Source of the DNA: Prorocentrum cordatum
Lineage: Eukaryota > Sar > Dinophyceae > Prorocentrales > Prorocentraceae
DNA length: 64,000 bases
Reading direction: 5' to 3'
NCBI GenBank assembly: GCA_963575745.1
Contig: CAUYUJ010020704.1
Location: forward strand, 526,680-590,679
The translations under genes were made by a program, and so were the position numbers. The notes beneath the pieces were generated by a model. The model searched no databases, was not told where the DNA came from, and saw nothing but the letters and a program-made list of their open reading frames with translations. Position 1 is the first letter of the stretch. Each line of letters begins with the position of its first letter. Positions 42,171 to 53,450 of this stretch are shown one piece after another.

Positions 42171-44966
42171 TCGTGGCGCGGCAGAACGATCCGCTCGCGC
42201 GTGGAGCAACCCGGGCTACGGCGCTGCGAAATGCCCCGCGTGAAACGGGGGAAGGGAAAGGAAGGGAGAGGCGGCCGCAGAAGAAGATACAGGGGGGAGA
42301 GCGCTCTCACGCAGCGGCGCCGCGACGGGGCGCAAGTGGCGGCCGGGCTGCGGGGCGGCCCCGGGCAGCGGCGCGGGGCGGCGTCACAGGCGCACCCAAG
42401 GGAGGGGCCAGCAACCGCAGCGCGAGCAGAACCCAGCAAGGGGGGGCGGCAGCGGCGGGCGGGAGGCGGACTGGAGGCGCCCACACGAGGGGCGGCTGCC
42501 GGGCGGCTGCCAGGGCGGGCGGGCGGCGGGCTGGCCAGGCCAGCACGGCGCAGCAGGGAGGCGGGTGCAGGGCAGCCGCGGGGAGGCAGGCCGACGCGGC
42601 CAGGCATGGCCTGCGCCGAAGAGGCAAAGCGCCAAAAGGCGACCAGGTCGCGCGGGCCCAGGCACAGGGCGGAGAGGCAGGGGGACGGAGAAGCAGCCTG
42701 CCCAGGACCGGCGCACGCATCACAGCCAAGGACAAGGCAACGCCCAGCGCGAGTAGAAACAGGGCGTCGGCCCCCAACAGGCGGCAAAAACAAGGGGAGA
42801 GCCGCAACAGCGGCGCCCCTAAGTTTGGCAGCGCGATCTGCCGGCAGGGGCGGCGGCCAGCCTGCAGAGCCGAGGGGCGGGCGGGCGGCGACCGCGCCAC
42901 ACCGCCCAGCGAGGCCCGGGGCGGCAGCGCTGGGCGGCTACCGATAGCTTTCGGGGCGGGCACGGCACTGAGAAGGCGTCCGCACCAGCGCAGGGGGGAG
43001 AGTGGCCCGCAGCCAGCGCCAACGCGGCCTGCGGGGAGGGAGGCCCCAGACGCGCGAGGCGCAGCACCTGGGTGGGCTGCTGCGCCACCGCAGAGGGGAC
43101 TGCGCCTTCAGCTGAGAGGCGCGAACAAGCCGGCATTGGCCAGCCAGCAGCGGGCGGGCGAGGGCGCCCCCCAGAGGCAGGGCGCACCAGGGCCAGGCAG
43201 GGGCGACCCGCCTGGGGTGGACGGCACGCCCACTGGAGAGAATTCAACTTGCGAGCGGACAAATCGAAAGAGCCAGGGCAGGCCAGCGACGGCCAGGCGC
43301 GCCACCTGGGGTGGGCACCGCCTGGGGTGGGAGGCGCGCCGGGGGAACGAACCTAGCTGGTGCGTAGACAAGTGGAACAGCTGAGGCAAGTCCAAAGCAC
43401 CCAGGCGCACGCCTGGGGCGATGGCGCCACTGGGGCCTGCCAGCAGGCGCGCCAACTGGGGCGGGGGCGGGCCACGAGAAAACACTTAACTGGTGCGCAA
43501 ACAGATGGGGCGAGGGCAAGGCGTCACCCGGAGGCGAGGGCGCCGGGCGACGCGCGCCCCCCGGGGCGGCAGGCGCGCCGGCAGGGAAGCACCTAACTGG
43601 CGCGCAGACAAGTGGACAGGATGCGCGCACCTCCAGGGATGGAAAGCACCGCGCTGTCGCCGCTGCCGAGGTAAGTCGCAGTCGCGTCGAGCGGGCCAGG
43701 TAGTGGCGAGCCACCTCCACCTGTCGTCCGTAGAGCCCGCGTAACCGGGACTGGTCCCCCGTGGGCCAGGTCGGTTCGCCGGGGCGTTTTCCTCCTTGCC
43801 CCTTCCCAGCTGCCTGTCTCTAGCAGTTTTGCTGCTGCTGCTACGCTGCACTTCAATCGAAATCTGGCCACGGCACAGGGCGCGGACGTCGCGGTTGGCG
43901 TCGGCCAGGTCGCCCAAGAAGGCGCGGCTGAACTCGGCGCATCCGCGGGGGTCGCAAGCCCCCTTAAGACGCCCCGCCGCTCTCGTCGCAGGCCCTGTTC
44001 CAACCTTCCACGAAGAGCGCGCCGCAGGCGGCTTTGAGGCGGTCGGCGACCTCAGGCCAGGTCTCGACGTCTACCCTCCGCATCTCCCCACTGAGGTGTT
44101 GCGTCTGGGCGCCCTGTACAGGCGATCCTCGGGGCCCTCCCGCCCCCTCCGCCCATGGGCCTCTATGGCTGCTCCCCGCGCGCCCCGGCCCTGTACCGAG
44201 CGTAGCGGTTCGGCCAGGGCCGTTTCGGCGGCTTCGCCCAAGGCCCCCGAGCAGCTTGCTTGCCCTGGAGGAGCCATGCCAGGCGGGCGCCAATGGGCCC
44301 GCCCCTGATCGTCAGCCAGGAAGCGCAGATTCGCACGCATTGGCGCCGCCTCTGCGCACCCCTACTACCATCCTCGGCGGGGGCCAGGCGGCAACCGCTA
44401 TCCCCGCTCGCCGGCCTGCGCGCGCCAGCAGGCGGCCCTGCGCGCGCCAGCGTCGCCCCCGGTAAAGACGTAGCCTCCCAGGCTGACGACGGGACAGGTC
44501 CCCGGTGAATTCCCGAGACACCCTCGGCGCATCATGCGGCCGCAGCCCAGGCGCGCGTCTCCGTCAGAGCTAGGGGCGCGTTCATCAGGTTGCTCGCCGG
44601 GCGCGGACGAGGGCGGCATACTTGCTCTGCGAAGGTCGTCGCCGTCGCCCCAGTCTGGATTTGGTGAGGCACTGGCACTGGGGCTGATAATCCCACCCCC
44701 AGGCTCCAGACGTCGGCTGGCGGCCTCGTCCGTCTGCCTAATGTTCGCTGAAGCCAGGCCGCTACCCCCTCTAGGCGGAGTGCCCCTGCTCTGCCTCGCC
44801 AGGCGCCGGCACTTCCGCGAGGGGGCCTAGGGCGCCAGGGTCGGGCGGCCGTCGGGGTCTGGCTCGGCACTCGGGTCGCCCGCGGCTTGCCCAGGCGCCG
44901 CCGTTGAGCTGGCGGGCGCGCCGGGTTGCGCCCCGCGCAGCCTGCTGTAGTTGGCCAGCTTGGCTG
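42171..44966. other. GC-rich stretch, probable decayed retroelement flank
   Basis: Up to 43200 it is Gly/Arg/Ala-biased in all frames with no motif. 43246-43640 holds a repeat found again at 62357. 43640-44966 has minus-strand frames with mild coding character but no domain. Because the copia element at 44967-54347 is an insertion, this stretch was once continuous with 54348 onward. Confidence 0.4.
43246..43640. repeat. Four irregular units of 105-134 bp
   Basis: The landmark CTAACTGGCGCGCAGACAAGTGG and variants occur at about 43246, 43353, 43487 and 43592. A fifth copy (ACTAACTGCCGCGCAAACAA) is at 62356. Confidence 0.65.
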
Positions 44967-45344
<378 letters not shown>

Positions 45345-45484
45345 GCGGGCCTAACTTTCCTCGCCCGAACTCCGACGCCTCCTGCTTCCAGAAAGATCGG
45401 TTCTGATTCATATTCTGGCTCCTGCTCCTCGTCCCCTCTACCTCCTCGGCAGTTTCTGCCTCCTCGGTAACTGCCCCCCTCATA

Positions 45485-46081
45485 TTATCGCCCCTTCCGG
45501 GCCTTCTCCTCGCCCTCGGACACCTTAGAGAGCGCCTCAGCTTCAAACGGCTTCTCGGAGGCCCCGCGAGACCTATTCTTGAGGGAGACATTCAGGGCCC
45601 GCTCGGCCGCGTGCCGTTCCTCATCGATGAGACACAGCGTGCCCTTAGTGAGCACGTCATGCAGCGCCGCATTCCCTCTGGCCAGATCCACCTTGGCATG
45701 GGGGTCGGCTGGCATCACGCCATGGGGCATCCACCTCACTTGCGACCCAATTCCTGCAAACGCATCTCGCATCACCGCCACCTCAACTGCAGTCCGACGG
45801 TCGGCTTTAGACCCTGCACGGTTCTTGGACACAGTGTCAAAGATACTCTTTGCATCAACAATGCACAGAGCAGAGGCGGCATCTCCTAGCTAGCACTCGC
45901 GAAGCAATATCACTGAAAATGGGCCCAGCGACTGGGACCAGTCGGGCACTTGAACATCTCCGAACAGAGCGCCCCCCCGGATGATCTGCAACCACTGGGC
46001 TTCAGCAGCCGCACTCGAGAAGGACAGGGTCTCTGCGGCAGCCGTCGACGACACGGCCCTCTCTAACCATGGGACCGCCAC
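45485..46081 (-). pseudogene. Copia RNase H C-terminal part
   Basis: Frame 45832-45485 contains SKADRRTAVEVAVMRDAF, VRWMPHGVMPADPHAKVD and GNAALHDVLTKGTLCLIDEE, the C-terminus of copia RNase H. Its homologue in the first copia remnant is at 2215-2340. The frame above it (46081) carries part of the domain core. A frameshift or small deletion separates the two. It would have degraded the RNA strand of the hybrid. Confidence 0.65.
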
Positions 46082-46192
46082 GCCAGCAAGCTAGCCCTGG
46101 CCCTGCGGTTCCGACGAATAGACCTGTCCGAAGCAAAGACCAGCCATCCGCTCTGAGCGCCCCCCCGTCGAGCCGATCCCGGACCTCCAGCG

Positions 46193-46844
46193 TCAGACGC
46201 CGCAACAAACGCGGCAGCTATGGGCGACGCAGGCCCTCAGGAATTTCACCACTTTGTTCGCCATGATGGCGTCAGAGACACAAGGATCAGGGAGCGCCGA
46301 AGCCAACAACGGCGCACCCCCCGCCACGTCGGGACGAGACTCTCGGCCGAGCCACATAATCTGCGCCACTGTCGTCCGGCACGATGAGATCTCTGAGGGC
46401 GACAGGAGCCCCTCGGGCTGAACCGCCCTCGTCTTATCGAGAGCGATAGGTGCGAGTTGATCACTGACATACTTTTCCTGACCCGCCGAGATCTCACCCC
46501 CTAGATGCCGACGCAAGTGCCTCCCCGCATAGTTAGCCCCCCCACACACACACACACGCACGCACGCACGCACGCACACACACACATACACACACACATA
46601 CACACACACTTACCGAGACGAATCTCTCCAAAAGCCGGCGCCTCAGCTCCGGGGGCACCTCAGCTTCGCCCGACACTATAAGATCGTCTACTTCGATCAA
46701 AACGAGCGACTGCAACTTGCCGCTTGGAGCCCTCTGCAGCCACAAGCAGGGTTCGACAAAGATCGCTGAAATCCAAGCTCGGACAAATCGTCCGTCAACG
46801 TTCTGTGACAGTGGAGCGTCGTTCAACCCATGCACTGGCACCAC
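46193..46844 (-). pseudogene. Copia RT middle and C-terminal part
   Basis: Frame 46844-46533 reads PVHGLNDAP and LVLIEVDDLIVSG, which holds the catalytic DD pair (near 46682-46690). It then runs into a CA/CG microsatellite (46545-46610) read as Val-Cys. The next frame resumes with GANYAGRHLRRHLGGEISAG, LSPSEISSCRTTVAQIMWLG and ANKVVKFLRAC, the RT thumb and connection. Unlike the copia remnant at 0.5-2.5 kb, the DD is intact here. Confidence 0.75.
46545..46612. repeat. CA microsatellite inside copia RT
   Basis: CACACA with CGCACG variants, directly after codons for RLLERFVS. It replaces or shifts the codons between this point and GANYAGR. Confidence 0.9.
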
Positions 46845-46871
46845 TAACTCGATGAGCTGATCACTGGAGAT

Positions 46872-48269
46872 TCATAACCCCGAAAATGGTTCCACATAGA
46901 TTGCGCCACGAGGCCTCTCGAGTCTATTGCTCTGGCAGAACGACTTTTTTGCATCGGCTGACTTCCAGCCTATGCGGGCTATCAGCTGCAGCGTTAGCAT
47001 TATACTCTCTGACTGCGGGGTCGGGGGGTAGACCTGAAGGGTCTCTCCGCCAGGCTCCTGGTGGCCGTGCACGCACCAGCGACTCTTCACAACTGGCTTA
47101 CTCGCCACTCCCCTGGTCGGCTTGAACCGACGGACCACGCGCGATGACAACACGCGGTCGGGGCGCCTGCGCCGGGCAGCTGTCGCCTCCGATGTGGGGC
47201 AGAATTTTACCGCCCCTGTCGCAACCATGGCTTGCCATTCCTTGGCATCTGACTCTTCAAACAGACGCTTTTCCTCGCTGGAAAGATCTCTCAGCTGCAC
47301 CTCGGCCCCACGGCGAGGAACGGACAGCGCTGCCACGTGGGCTGCCCCCGAGAAACAGCTCTGAACATCAAAGCAAAAAGTCTGTCCCGAGCCCTCTCTC
47401 TGGAAGAGCATCGGAGCACCAGCGCTGCGGCCGCGAACGGCCAACTCTAAAAGCAAAGACAAGTATTGCTGCGAATCTCTCGAGCCCCCCCCCTCCTCAG
47501 AGCCCTCTCCTTCGAACAGTCCCCAGACCATTCTCCCCGACTCGCCTCTCCCCAGAGTAAGCGTGACCTCGTCTGATCGCAGATCCCCCCGAGGCGCACC
47601 CCCCGGGGCAAGAGAATGACTCCTCTCCCGGACCGCCCCAGCAGTCTCGGAGGAGGCCGAAGCAGCCAGCGTCACCTCAGCACCTCTCGGGGCGATCGCT
47701 GACGCTGGAGCGCCCTCGCGCTCGGCTATCATTCTCGAGACAATCGAAGATCCGTCAGGCATGTCCTCTACTCGTGTCAGCGCGGGAGAGCGGGGGCCCC
47801 CGTCTCCTATGCGCAGAGCCCCGCGCCGCTCCGCGCCTCTCCTCGACGACGGCGGAGCGGAGCCTGAGAGATGCGGATCACCTGGTCTCCTCACTGACCT
47901 CCGAGTGGAAGACGAGCCCGCGTCTTCGGCGCCAGAATCAATCACGATGATGGGAGCCTGCTGCGAGCCTACCTGGACGTTTATAAAATAGTACCCCCGA
48001 CCCTCAGGTTCCGACGGCGGCGCGGCTCCAGTAGAGGCCGTCGAAGCCGCGGGTCTTCCCGGGGCCCCAGTAACTGGCCGGGGACCACCGATGGCCTCCG
48101 CGGGCGAAGCCGGGGGCTCCAGAACCGCGGGAACCGAGGGACGGGCCCCAGAAACCTCTTCGGGTCTTCTCCCCCTGGGCTCGTCGGCTTCCCCCAGGAC
48201 ACCCCGAGCCTCCGGCGGGGGCGGACCCTCCGACTCGACGTCCACGGCTCCGACGCGCTCCCCTGGCAT
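46872..48269 (-). CDS. Copia linker and RT N-terminal part
   Basis: A 465-codon frame. The first 320 residues are a Pro/Glu/Ser-rich linker. From about residue 340 (LRDLSSEEKRLFEESDAKEW) it is copia RT (RVT_2): RVLSSRVVRRFKPTRG, VVKSRWCVHGHQEPG, TLQLIARIGWKSADAKKSF (motif A region, normally D-V-K-x-A-F) and GAIYVEPFSGL. It stops at 46872 and is followed in another frame by the next segment. Confidence 0.75.
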   Translation of the reverse strand: MPGERVGAVDVESEGPPPPEARGVLGEADEPRGRRPEEVSGARPSVPAVLEPPASPAEAIGGPRPVTGAPGRPAASTASTGAAPPSEPEGRGYYFINVQVGSQQAPIIVIDSGAEDAGSSSTRRSVRRPGDPHLSGSAPPSSRRGAERRGALRIGDGGPRSPALTRVEDMPDGSSIVSRMIAEREGAPASAIAPRGAEVTLAASASSETAGAVRERSHSLAPGGAPRGDLRSDEVTLTLGRGESGRMVWGLFEGEGSEEGGGSRDSQQYLSLLLELAVRGRSAGAPMLFQREGSGQTFCFDVQSCFSGAAHVAALSVPRRGAEVQLRDLSSEEKRLFEESDAKEWQAMVATGAVKFCPTSEATAARRRRPDRVLSSRVVRRFKPTRGVASKPVVKSRWCVHGHQEPGGETLQVYPPTPQSESIMLTLQLIARIGWKSADAKKSFCQSNRLERPRGAIYVEPFSGL

Positions 48270-48287
48270 GCGCAGCTCTGGCCTTAG

Positions 48288-48852
48288 CTAGTCAAACCGG
48301 GGATTGGCCAGAAGCTCGGCCCCTAGGGCCTCCGGCCTCGTTGCAGGCCTAACTTGTTCACTGGGGCACTTGAGAAGTCTGCGGCGCATCGCCACCCAAA
48401 CGGTTCCCCGGGACTGAAACACCACGGCCCCGGGCCCCGTCCACCTGTCCCTTTGGCGAGCGCGGGTGCGATTCGCTGCCGTGACCTTCCTCCACACATA
48501 CCCACTCTCCGGGCTGAAACACCCTATCGACGCACGTCCCGGCACGGGCGGCTTCCGCCAGCCTGCCCCGAGCGTCGTCAGCCACCAAGGCCCTACGCGC
48601 CTCGGACCCTAGCTGATGCGCTCTCGCAAAAGCAGCGGCAGCGGTATCTAGATCGATCGCGCTCTGGCGCAGATCGTCTGCGCCCACCTCATCGACGGCA
48701 TCATCTGCTATGATAGCATGCACCTGGGGACCCTGGGATTTCCGCCGAAAAATGAGTTGGCTCGGGCTGTACCCACACCGATGAAAACTACTGTTCTTTC
48801 CCGAAATCACCTCGCTCAGGAGAAAATCGACCTCAGCCTTCGAGGTGGGCAC
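48288..48852 (-). pseudogene. Copia integrase C-terminal region
   Basis: Frame 48852 (KAEVDFLLSEVISGKNS, RCGYSPSQLIFRR) continues the integrase. After a shift near 48500, another frame reads GYVWRKVTAANRTRARQRDR and AVVFQSRGTVWVAMRRRLLK, the SH3-like DNA-binding tail. One frameshift separates the two parts. Confidence 0.65.
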
Positions 48853-48867
48853 GGACGCCTGGAAGCC

Positions 48868-50307
48868 CTAGACAACGCCGTCTTCACGACACCGCCGCGA
48901 CGTGCACTTCTTCCATTGAAATGTGGAGAGATCGCCGGGGTATACCTTAAGGAAGATCCCGGCATGCTCGCATCCACGGGAAAAGCTGCCCGGAGACTCC
49001 GATCCACCGTCGCAAGGAATCATTGCAGGAAGCCCGAGAAGTCGCACCCAGAAACGACTCAGGGTTTCCCAAACGGTAGACGAAGTATCGCCAGCAAGCA
49101 GCGCACACTGTTGAAAGCTCGTGCCATGGTCAACCATGGTGAGCACCGGCAGACTCTCTCCGTGAAACTCAAGGAAAAACAAATCCACCGCCAGTAGACG
49201 GTTGAAACGATACGTGCGAGGCAGATGTGCTTTCCTTCTCCAGTACGGGCGTGCATGTGACTCGCAATTGGGGCATCTAAAAATACCCTTAACCCAGGAG
49301 ATGACCTCTGGTCGTGCTCCCGCCACCTTCAGAGTCCATGCAAAATCCCCCCGGGACGGGCGCCCCAGGTTCGCGTGCAGCTTGGCCACCTCCTTCTTCA
49401 GAGCCTCGTCGGGCTGCGCGGCTTTTCGGTCTGGTCCTGGGGCCCCAAACTCGTCGGGAAAACCGGCCCCATCGGCCTCGGGACTGTCCTCAACCTCTTC
49501 CACGTCCAGAGCAAGAAAGGACCCCCCTCTCAGTGTCGGGCTCAGGCGGCGCCAAACTGCTGCCTCAATCCCGCTCGCAAAGGCCGACACCAGCCTGGAA
49601 GGGCAGTGCTCCGAATGGCGAGTCCCGGCGCTGCCGACCAGGGGAAAATGAGCATGTCCCCCCTTGCACCTCCTCCGACACTTCTCGACGAGTTGTTCCT
49701 GACTGGCAACCGGCCTCGTGGGTTCCCTAGAAACCGCTCCTTCGGCAATGAACAGGCCAAAACAACACTGGCCCAGGTCGCAGGTGACAACCCGAGGACG
49801 TTCCAGAAGCAGTTTCACGCTCTCCAGCTGCCAGGAACTGGCAGAGAGAGGGTGTCCCAGGATGAACTCTCGACCCTCCGAAAGCTGATGAAGCGCGATC
49901 TCGCAGCAAACATGCATGAACCTGACTCCTTTCCTCTCCTCCTCCCCCCGAACATTCTCGCCCATACGGCTCCAATTGCTTCCCCTAGCGACGCTGAAGG
50001 CCTTGCAGACGGGTGAGAGATTAACGCACTGAGGTTTATCACGAATGATCGTATCCCAGGGTCGCTTGATCCCGGTTTTCGTGTCGAGGTCCCAGCCCTG
50101 TTTGACATAAACCGACGGGGAAGCTCTCCATCCCCTCCCAAGAAGGCCCCCCGAAACCCTCGCAGGAGAGAAGACTTCAATAATCATGGTGCCTCCTCTC
50201 TCTGCCTCACTGCGCTGGATCGCCTCGCGGTGCCATCCCTTCTTAGAGATCCCCGACCCGCTCAGAGTCTTGAGAGCAGCATCCCGGATGGGTCTCGGAA
50301 CTGCCAC
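48868..50307 (-). CDS. Copia methyltransferase-like segment and integrase
   Basis: A 479-codon frame. Residues about 40-75 (IIEVFSPARVSGGLLGRGW, then GWDLDT) and 94-110 (NLSPVCKAFSVARGSNW), followed by GREFILGHPLSASSW, have the layout of a C5-type DNA methyltransferase fold, with SPVC where SPPC is expected. From about residue 310, KLHANLGRPSRGDF and CPNCESH form the integrase zinc-binding (GAG-pre) part. LLAVDLFFLEFHGE gives the first catalytic Asp (near 49185), and AMIPCDGGSESPGSF the second. The third acidic residue is not clear at the damaged C-terminus. Integrase inserts element cDNA. Confidence 0.7.
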   Translation of the reverse strand: MAVPRPIRDAALKTLSGSGISKKGWHREAIQRSEAERGGTMIIEVFSPARVSGGLLGRGWRASPSVYVKQGWDLDTKTGIKRPWDTIIRDKPQCVNLSPVCKAFSVARGSNWSRMGENVRGEEERKGVRFMHVCCEIALHQLSEGREFILGHPLSASSWQLESVKLLLERPRVVTCDLGQCCFGLFIAEGAVSREPTRPVASQEQLVEKCRRRCKGGHAHFPLVGSAGTRHSEHCPSRLVSAFASGIEAAVWRRLSPTLRGGSFLALDVEEVEDSPEADGAGFPDEFGAPGPDRKAAQPDEALKKEVAKLHANLGRPSRGDFAWTLKVAGARPEVISWVKGIFRCPNCESHARPYWRRKAHLPRTYRFNRLLAVDLFFLEFHGESLPVLTMVDHGTSFQQCALLAGDTSSTVWETLSRFWVRLLGLPAMIPCDGGSESPGSFSRGCEHAGIFLKVYPGDLSTFQWKKCTSRRCREDGVV

Positions 50308-50321
50308 ATTTAGAGGGGGCT

Positions 50322-52098
50322 CTACTGCGCCCTGAGACCCTGTCGCCAGGAAGGAGTCTGTCTCGACCGCGTAGAAGATCCCGAGAGCCCCCAGTGCCTG
50401 AGTGGATGATCCGAAGTCCCGCAGCCCCCATCTTCTGAGGGCCTGGCCTCCTGAGGCCCCTGCCCCCTAGACTCCCCGATCGCCCCAATCCACTTTAAGC
50501 CCGCGGCATCTCCTCCGCGCTGAACCCCGCACCCCCTCAGGCCCCCTAAGGTCCCGGCCCCCGGATTCTCTCCTGGGCTTCTTCTTCCTGGAGCCGTCCA
50601 GAGGCTCACCTCGGCCTCCTCTTTCGTCAGAACGCTGCTCAGCTCGTCAAATGAAGCGCGCCTCCAGAGCCCATCTAGAAGCACTTGCGAACCTTTGCAA
50701 ACCCGGATTCGATGGACCTTCGGGGGGGTGAGAGAGGGCGAGGGTGGCCCTCCTGAGGTTCCCAAGACCACTCCGACCACGAAAGCCTCAAGGTCCCGGG
50801 GTCCCAGCTTCTTTTCGGCCCATCCGAGCCCTCGGCTTGCTCCTTCGGGGGTGGCGACTCTTCCCGGAACTCGGTCCCAAATCCCCCTGAATCCAATCAC
50901 CGATTTCAAGATTTCAAGGCCCAGTCGACCCCTGCACATCTGGACCCCGAGGCCCCTCAGAACCAGATTCCCGAAATCGGGCCCTAGGAACAGCCTTCGT
51001 AAGCTTCTGATCGATTTCTGGCCAGCCCTCGAGAGTCATGCACGTGGACCTCAGCCCAGTTCCCCTCGTAGATCTGCTCGATCTCCCCCCCACCTTCACG
51101 GAGCGCGCCTCGGCGCCGCGAAGACAGAGCGCCAGCCTCATGATCTCCCGATCGCTCATCTGGCCCACCCCCGTCCTCCCGGCGCCCCTCTGGCGCGCCA
51201 CTTCCTCCTGAGACTCGCGCAGCTGCTCTCCCAATCGATGCATCTGGTCGAGGGCCGTCTTCATCTGCGCGGCGTGGAGCTCCTGGGGGGACAGGGCCCC
51301 CCCAGTCCTCAAACGCGCTGGCGGGCTCTTGCAGACTGTCGGCGGCGGCTCGGAGACCGGCGCGCTCGGCTGCGAGAGAAGCCCCGCCGCCGAGCCGGAC
51401 GCCGACGAAGAAGCCGCCCCCCGCGCCATCGGAATTGGCGGCGCGCACGGCACCAGCCGCGCCACCCACGGGCCACCCTCGCTGTAGGTCTTTACGGCCC
51501 GCTGCACGCTCTCCCTCGCCTTCTCCTTGGCCTCCTTCTTGACCTGCTGCTGGTACGTCTTCATCTCGGCCCGTGCTTCCCCCTCCGCCGCCTTCTCGCG
51601 CAGGGAGAGCCTCGCCCCGCACATCCGGCAGCGCGAGCACACGCTGGCGCCGTTCATGCCCGACTTCACCGCCCAAAAAAGATGCACGCACGACTCTGGC
51701 CTTCCGCGTTGAAGCACGACCAAGTGTGGCCACGGACTGGCCACTCCCTGCATCGCGAAGCACACGTCCGCGATGTGGAGGAAGCAAAGAGCCCACCTCC
51801 TCCACGAGAGCTGCGCCTTCGAGAGGACCATCACGCCGCCTGGGAAGTCCCGTTTGACCTGCGGCGCCATCTCCTCCGAGCTCAAATCGATGTCTCGATG
51901 CTCGTCCGGGATCTCCTCCCAGTCCTCCAGCGGCTCGTCGCTGTCCTCGTGAATGGATGCCAGCGCCCCCGCCGCCCTCCTCGGGCCTCGCACTCGGGTC
52001 ATCTTCGCGATTCCCTTCCGGACCATGTCCCTCCAGGCTCGGTCGAGAACCAGCCTGCGCCTCAAGCTTTCGAGCCGAAAGGTCTCCGGAGTGGGCAT
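50322..52098 (-). CDS. Copia spacer region between protease and integrase
   Basis: A 394-codon frame (50914-52098), then a second frame to 50322. It contains LSWRRWALCFLHIADVCF, a Cys cluster (CSRCRMCG) and a long charged helix (KTYQQQVKKEAKEKARESVQ). I recognise no enzyme. Its position in the polyprotein suggests a structural or linker segment. Confidence 0.5.
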
Positions 52099-53352
52099 CA
52101 GAGATTAGACCCGCTGTCCCCGGACTGCCCAAAGATCCCTCAGAGACCCCAGTACCACGGAAGGAGGGGAGACAAGTAGAGAAATATGAAACTGAAGCGC
52201 CTACCTTTCCTGCAACCCAGCCCCGCGCGCAGTCCTGACAGCACTCCTCGGGAATCTTCCGCAGCAGGTCCTCGTGAACTCGAAACTCCTCGGGCTCGCA
52301 TCCGATCAACGACATCGAGCTATGCCCTGCTGCGCGTCGGATCAGCGCACGCCTGACTTTGCCCTCGCTGCCCAGCGTGATCTCGTCGCTTGCCAGGTCG
52401 ACAACAGCGTGGAGATTCTCGAACAGACGCGCTCGCAACAGAGGCGGGCACCTTCCTGATAGCACTAGAAATTCGACCACTCCGCATCGCCACATACTGA
52501 CTGGCACCCAGGCACGCCCGACGGGCTCAAACCTGCCGCCGACCCCGCTGGCCGCCATGCCCGGCACCTTGCCATGCTTCACTAGGATGTTGAAGCCTCT
52601 CTTGAGAAACGCGCCCCTCGTCACTTCCAAGTCCTTCTCGCCGATCAGGGCCTGTGCGGCCGCCGAATCTATTAGGGCGCGGTCCCCGAGACTCCTCGAG
52701 GACAGGTCCTCCCTCTCCGCGTCACCGGCCAGACTGTTGAAGATGGCGTTCCAATCGCTCACAGCGATCCCGGAGAAGTCGGCCTCGAAGTTGCCGTCGT
52801 CGTCCTCGACCATATCGAGAAAGAAGCTGGCCGGCGCTGCCTTCATGCCGCTGCCCTTCTCACTCGCCAGGCGGTCCGCCTTGGAGCGGAATTGGCGCTT
52901 GCAGGACTCCGCCCAGTGACCTCGCTCTCCACAATTCGCGCATCTCGTGCGATTGCGAAGGTCACTCATCATCATCCGCTTGAACCCAGGCTTCGCCGCC
53001 CGTCTTCTGTCGAAGAAGGTCCTGTCTACTTCCTTAGCAGCCTTCATCTTTCGAGCTTCCTGCCACGTCCGGCGGCGATCCTTGCCGAGCCTGTCCTCGA
53101 CCACCGCTGCGAATGCCACCATGACCTTGCTCTCTCCGATGTCCTGCTCCTCGAGCGTGGCCAGCAAAGCGCCCACGTCTTCTTCCGGCAGCTCGACTGA
53201 ATCGTCATGTCTGAGAGGAAGGTCAGCGGAGGTGGCGGAGGCTCCAGCTCGCCCGCCGCCAGAGGCCCCACATCCTCATGATCGGTCTCCACGAACGACG
53301 CCACTGCTGGAGCAGGCGCGCCTGGCAGAATTGGACGATCACGAACGTCCAT
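52099..53352 (-). pseudogene. Copia gag zinc knuckle and protease region
   Basis: A short frame from 53352 shifts near 53190 into a frame starting at 53176. That frame contains CANCGERGHWAESC (about 52905-52950), a perfect C-x2-C-x4-H-x4-C knuckle for nucleic-acid binding. Around 52641-52685 it reads RALIDSAAAQALIGE, the place of the aspartic protease active site. D-S-A replaces the usual D-S/T-G, as is seen in diverged protease copies; activity is uncertain. Further GFNILVKHGKVPGM and FLVLSGRCPPLL fit the protease fold. Below about 52100 this frame becomes a shadow of the next one. Confidence 0.7.
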
Positions 53353-53450
53353 CTTGAGCAGCGCGCCTCAAATTTAAGAGAAGTCTTGACGTCCTCCAGC
53401 TGGCGTATTCAAATTGACCCTGTTCTGGCCCGAAAACTGCGCTCCCTCTT

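Noticed and set aside
50984-52098. Lower half of the 730-codon minus-strand frame as real coding sequence
   Set aside because: Below about 52100 the coding character moves to the overlapping frame 50914-52098, which has natural helices and a Cys cluster.
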